NCBI GenBank assembly: GCA_003427395.1
Contig: BFEA01000402.1
Coordinates: 64,793-98,850, forward strand
Length of the DNA: 34,058 nucleotides
Direction of reading: 5' to 3'
From: Chara braunii
Taxonomy: Eukaryota > Streptophyta > Charophyceae > Charales > Characeae
This document shows positions 32,247 through 34,058 of the stretch, in pieces. The notes beneath the pieces are model-generated. The model made no database searches. It was given only the letters and a program-made list of their open reading frames with translations, and had not been told where the DNA came from. The translations under genes were made by a program, and so were the position numbers. Positions within the stretch are counted from its first letter, which is position 1. Each line of letters opens with the position of its first letter.

Positions 32247-32400
32247 AAATGGACACCATCAACTTCTCCCCCATGCCAGTACTCTCCTATAATGCCTGCT
32301 CTCTTCTCCCCACCATAGCAATAAATACCTTAAAACTTCCTCTCCCAGTGCATTGTCCTCCATTCTCCTCTTCGCCAGCTCTGCCCTCCGCTCTTCAGTC

Positions 32401-32474
32401 CTTGACGAAGGACAAGAAACAAAGGGAGGGGGGCGTTGTGACAGATTGTTTGATTGGAGTTCTTGACTCGTCAG
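32401..32474 (-). repeat. Hammerhead-associated repeat, copy 2 (degenerate, inverted)
   Basis: The - strand reads CTGACGAGTC (32474-32465), then a decayed stem II, CAAACAATCTGTC (ending 32440) and a tail like the other copies (...TTGTCCTTCG). The segment before the core, TTCAGCCTTCTGACGAG, matches that of copy 6. Confidence 0.6.
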
Positions 32475-32745
32475 AAGGCTGAATCCCTCTTTCTGTTCCA
32501 TGGGGGCTTTGCTGGGTTATGAAGGGGTGTGAGCCTTCGGTCTGTAGAGCCTTCTGTCTGGTGTGGGTGGGTGATAGTCTGCTTCCATTGTTGCCGCAGA
32601 ATGTAGCCGCGAGGGCCGTGGTTGATCCTCAGCTCAGGCTATCAGTTGTCAGGCAGTGTCCAAATCCATCTGGGGTTAAGGCGGATCACCATTTTGCCGA
32701 GTATCATTGGTCAGGAGACTCTGCATACTGCACGGGATCACCGTT

Positions 32746-32790
32746 CTGACGAGTCGGTCAAACTCCTGAGTCCCAACTAAACAGTCTGTC
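32746..32790 (+). repeat. Hammerhead-associated repeat, copy 3 (degenerate)
   Basis: CTGACGAGTCGG start and AAACAGTCTGTC end are kept. About eight extra bases interrupt the stem II region. The stem III segment acagtctgt is almost perfectly self-complementary. Confidence 0.65.
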
Positions 32791-32851
32791 ACTTTCCCCC
32801 TTTCGGTTTTCATTTTCTCCCTTTCTGCTTTCTATTCAATGTGCTGTTCTC

Positions 32852-32852
<1 letters not shown>

Positions 32853-32921
<69 letters not shown>
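32853..32921. repeat. T homopolymer, 69 bases
   Basis: Uninterrupted T run; its length in the assembly is unlikely to be exact. Open frames through it are artefacts. Confidence 0.95.
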
Positions 32922-32924
<3 letters not shown>

Positions 32925-32990
32925 TCAGCTGGTTCTGTTAGGAGGGATGGTGAAAAATTTCCCCATCCCTTTGACGATATGTGTTTTTTA

Positions 32991-33073
32991 CGAGTCGCTG
33001 AAACTCTGACGAAACAGTCCGTCACAGCCCCTCGTTGTTGTTCTTCTCCTTCGCTGTCTACGGTTCGCCGGGA
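32991..33073 (+). repeat. Hammerhead-associated repeat, copy 4 (partly degraded core)
   Basis: acgagtcgctgaaactctgacgaaacagtccgtcacagcccctcg with the family tail tctacggttcgccggg. The CTG before ATGA/ACGA is replaced (ttttttacga) and stem II is weakened. Confidence 0.7.
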
Positions 33074-33190
33074 AATATTCCATGATGAGATATGTGTTGG
33101 TCTCCACATTCTCCGCTGCCCACTTTATACAGCGTTGGACTTTCTTGGAATCGCCCCTTGGCTTCATGCTGATCCTCGCTGTCCACAGGC

Positions 33191-33285
33191 AGAGGATGAC
33201 AAGAATAACTACCATACTCGTTGCCCACCTTAGTCCAGGGAAGGCGGCCGGGAGGCAGAGCATGGTAGTTATTCTTGTCCTTCGC
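33191..33285. repeat. Short foldback, 24-bp arms
   Basis: gaggatgacaagaataacta...ccat pairs with atggtagttattcttgtcctt about 55 bp later. Inside and beyond, gcccaccttagt.cagggaagg is directly repeated. Confidence 0.75.
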
Positions 33286-33850
33286 TGCCCACCTTAGTTC
33301 AGGGAAGGAGGCTTTACGATCGCGGTCAGGGATCGCCAACTTGAAATAAGCAATGCTCAGCCAGGTGGGTGGTTTCATCCTTCATCCCGGATCTCTCGGC
33401 CTGCATTGCACACATACGTGGCCATTACACGGCCATTGTACATGTTTCTGACTGTTGGAGCTAAATAAGGGACAACCGCGCAATTGCCCATGCGATGACC
33501 GGCGTTGCGGATTTATTACATAATAACGATGCTGTTTTCTTGTCACAACAAACCTACCGCGCACACTTTTATGTAGGAGATCATTTCTCTGGCCCTGTGC
33601 TGCAGCAGGACAATGTATCGATATTCTGCGACCCTCTCCTTTGCACAGCTACAGACGCTGTTACACGCGTCTGCAGCTGTCAACATCTCTCCCGGAATCA
33701 CGACAATGACATGGTTTCTGGATGCGTGTGTGCAAAATAATTATTTTTAAATTTTGTTTTTTATTTTGAATTTGGTGAAGAATTTCGATGTGACCCTGAG
33801 GCAAAAGTTGGTCAGTTTATTTTTCTGCACAACATAGTTCTTTTGTGGAT
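33286..33850. other. No gene recognised
   Basis: Unique sequence with short frames only. Confidence 0.45.
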
Positions 33851-33870
33851 ATATATATATATATATACTC

Positions 33871-33907
33871 CTGATGAGTCGGTGAAACTCCGACGAAACA
33901 GTTTGTT
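33871..33907 (+). ncRNA. Small hammerhead-ribozyme-like motif, copy 5
   Basis: CTGATGA core, 5-bp stem II (GTCGG/CCGAC) with loop TGAAACT, then GAAA, then a 3-bp stem III (ACA-GTT-TGT) and the cleavage-site triplet GTT (33905-33907). The core nucleotides agree with the hammerhead consensus. The triplet is GUU instead of the preferred GUC. A stem I cannot be drawn convincingly: the 5' side here is an (AT)n run. Tail acagcccctcg...cctacggtttaccgg as in the other copies. Confidence 0.6.
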
Positions 33908-33977
33908 ACAGCCCCTCGTTTGTTGTCCTCTTCTCTCTCTCTGCCTACGGTTTACCGGGCAGTTCGGGTTCAGCCTC

Positions 33978-34014
33978 CTGATGAGTCGGTGAAACTCCGA
34001 CGAAACAGTTTGTC
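33978..34014 (+). ncRNA. Small hammerhead-ribozyme-like motif, copy 6 (best)
   Basis: CTGATGA (33978-33984), stem II GTCGG/CCGAC with loop TGAAACT, GAAA, short stem III ACA-GTT-TGT and the canonical cleavage triplet GTC (34012-34014). All core positions match the hammerhead consensus. Stem I is weak: gggtt (33966-33970) can pair with agccc (34017-34021) but not next to the core. Small hammerheads of this sort have been described with Penelope-like elements and can cleave as dimers, where two copies share stem III. Activity here is not shown. It lies 107 bp after copy 5. Confidence 0.65.
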
Positions 34015-34058
34015 ACAGCCCCTCGTTTGTTGTCCTCTTCTCCCTCTCTGCCTACGGT

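Larger units (their letters stand above)
33871..34058 (+). repeat. Tandem 107-bp repeat carrying the hammerhead motif
   Basis: Two head-to-tail units, each with the hammerhead segment, acagcccctcgtttgttgtc, a CT-rich block and cctacggt. The second unit is cut by the window end, so the array may continue. Confidence 0.85.

Noticed and set aside
32841-33109. Open frames over the T homopolymer on both strands
   Set aside because: Poly-Phe or poly-Lys from the T tract.

Overview
This is a nuclear window from a repeat-rich plant-type eukaryote. The best guess is a charophyte green alga of the Chara kind; this is an inference from overall character, not proven. Supporting signs are U2 and U6 snRNA fragments of plant type, a Penelope-like retroelement with an N-terminal GIY-YIG domain (the arrangement reported for green-lineage 'Chlamys' elements), a plant-style LTR element primed by tRNA-Asp, and pervasive microsatellites. 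Most open frames are short, broken or low-complexity.

Layout. 1-869: AT-rich, no gene. 870-6592: one decayed Penelope-like retroelement bounded by ~0.67 kb direct repeats. It carries fragments of a zinc knuckle, a coiled-coil/SAP-like segment, a GIY-YIG nuclease, a basic linker and a reverse transcriptase, broken by frameshifts and TGA stops. 6593-13300: a graveyard of small foldback elements (at least three families), a tRNA-derived SINE head, GA/CA microsatellites, a 193-bp tandem duplication, a 25-29-bp minisatellite and a ~170-bp satellite whose inner array grades from 12-mers into (AATC)n.

14225-28376: the one cellular gene recognised. Two exons on the + strand encode the N-terminal two thirds of ENHANCER OF RUDIMENTARY HOMOLOG (ERH). 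They join in compatible phase across an intron of about 13.9 kb. That intron holds a truncated U2 retropseudogene with target-site duplication, a 795-base assembly gap, two foldback elements, minisatellites and a complete non-coding LTR retrotransposon on the - strand (17032-26554; LTRs ~3.5 kb, tRNA-Asp primer-binding site, polypurine tract, no gag or pol). The first coding exon and the last exon(s) were not found; the latter probably lie beyond the window.

28377-34058: a 5'-truncated U6 retropseudogene with poly(A), a tRNA-like hairpin, minisatellites, and six copies of a repeat carrying a small hammerhead-ribozyme-like motif. Two copies (33871 and 33978) keep the conserved core and sit 107 bp apart in tandem at the window end. 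This is the most interesting feature, because small hammerheads are known companions of Penelope-like retroelements and one such element lies in the same window.
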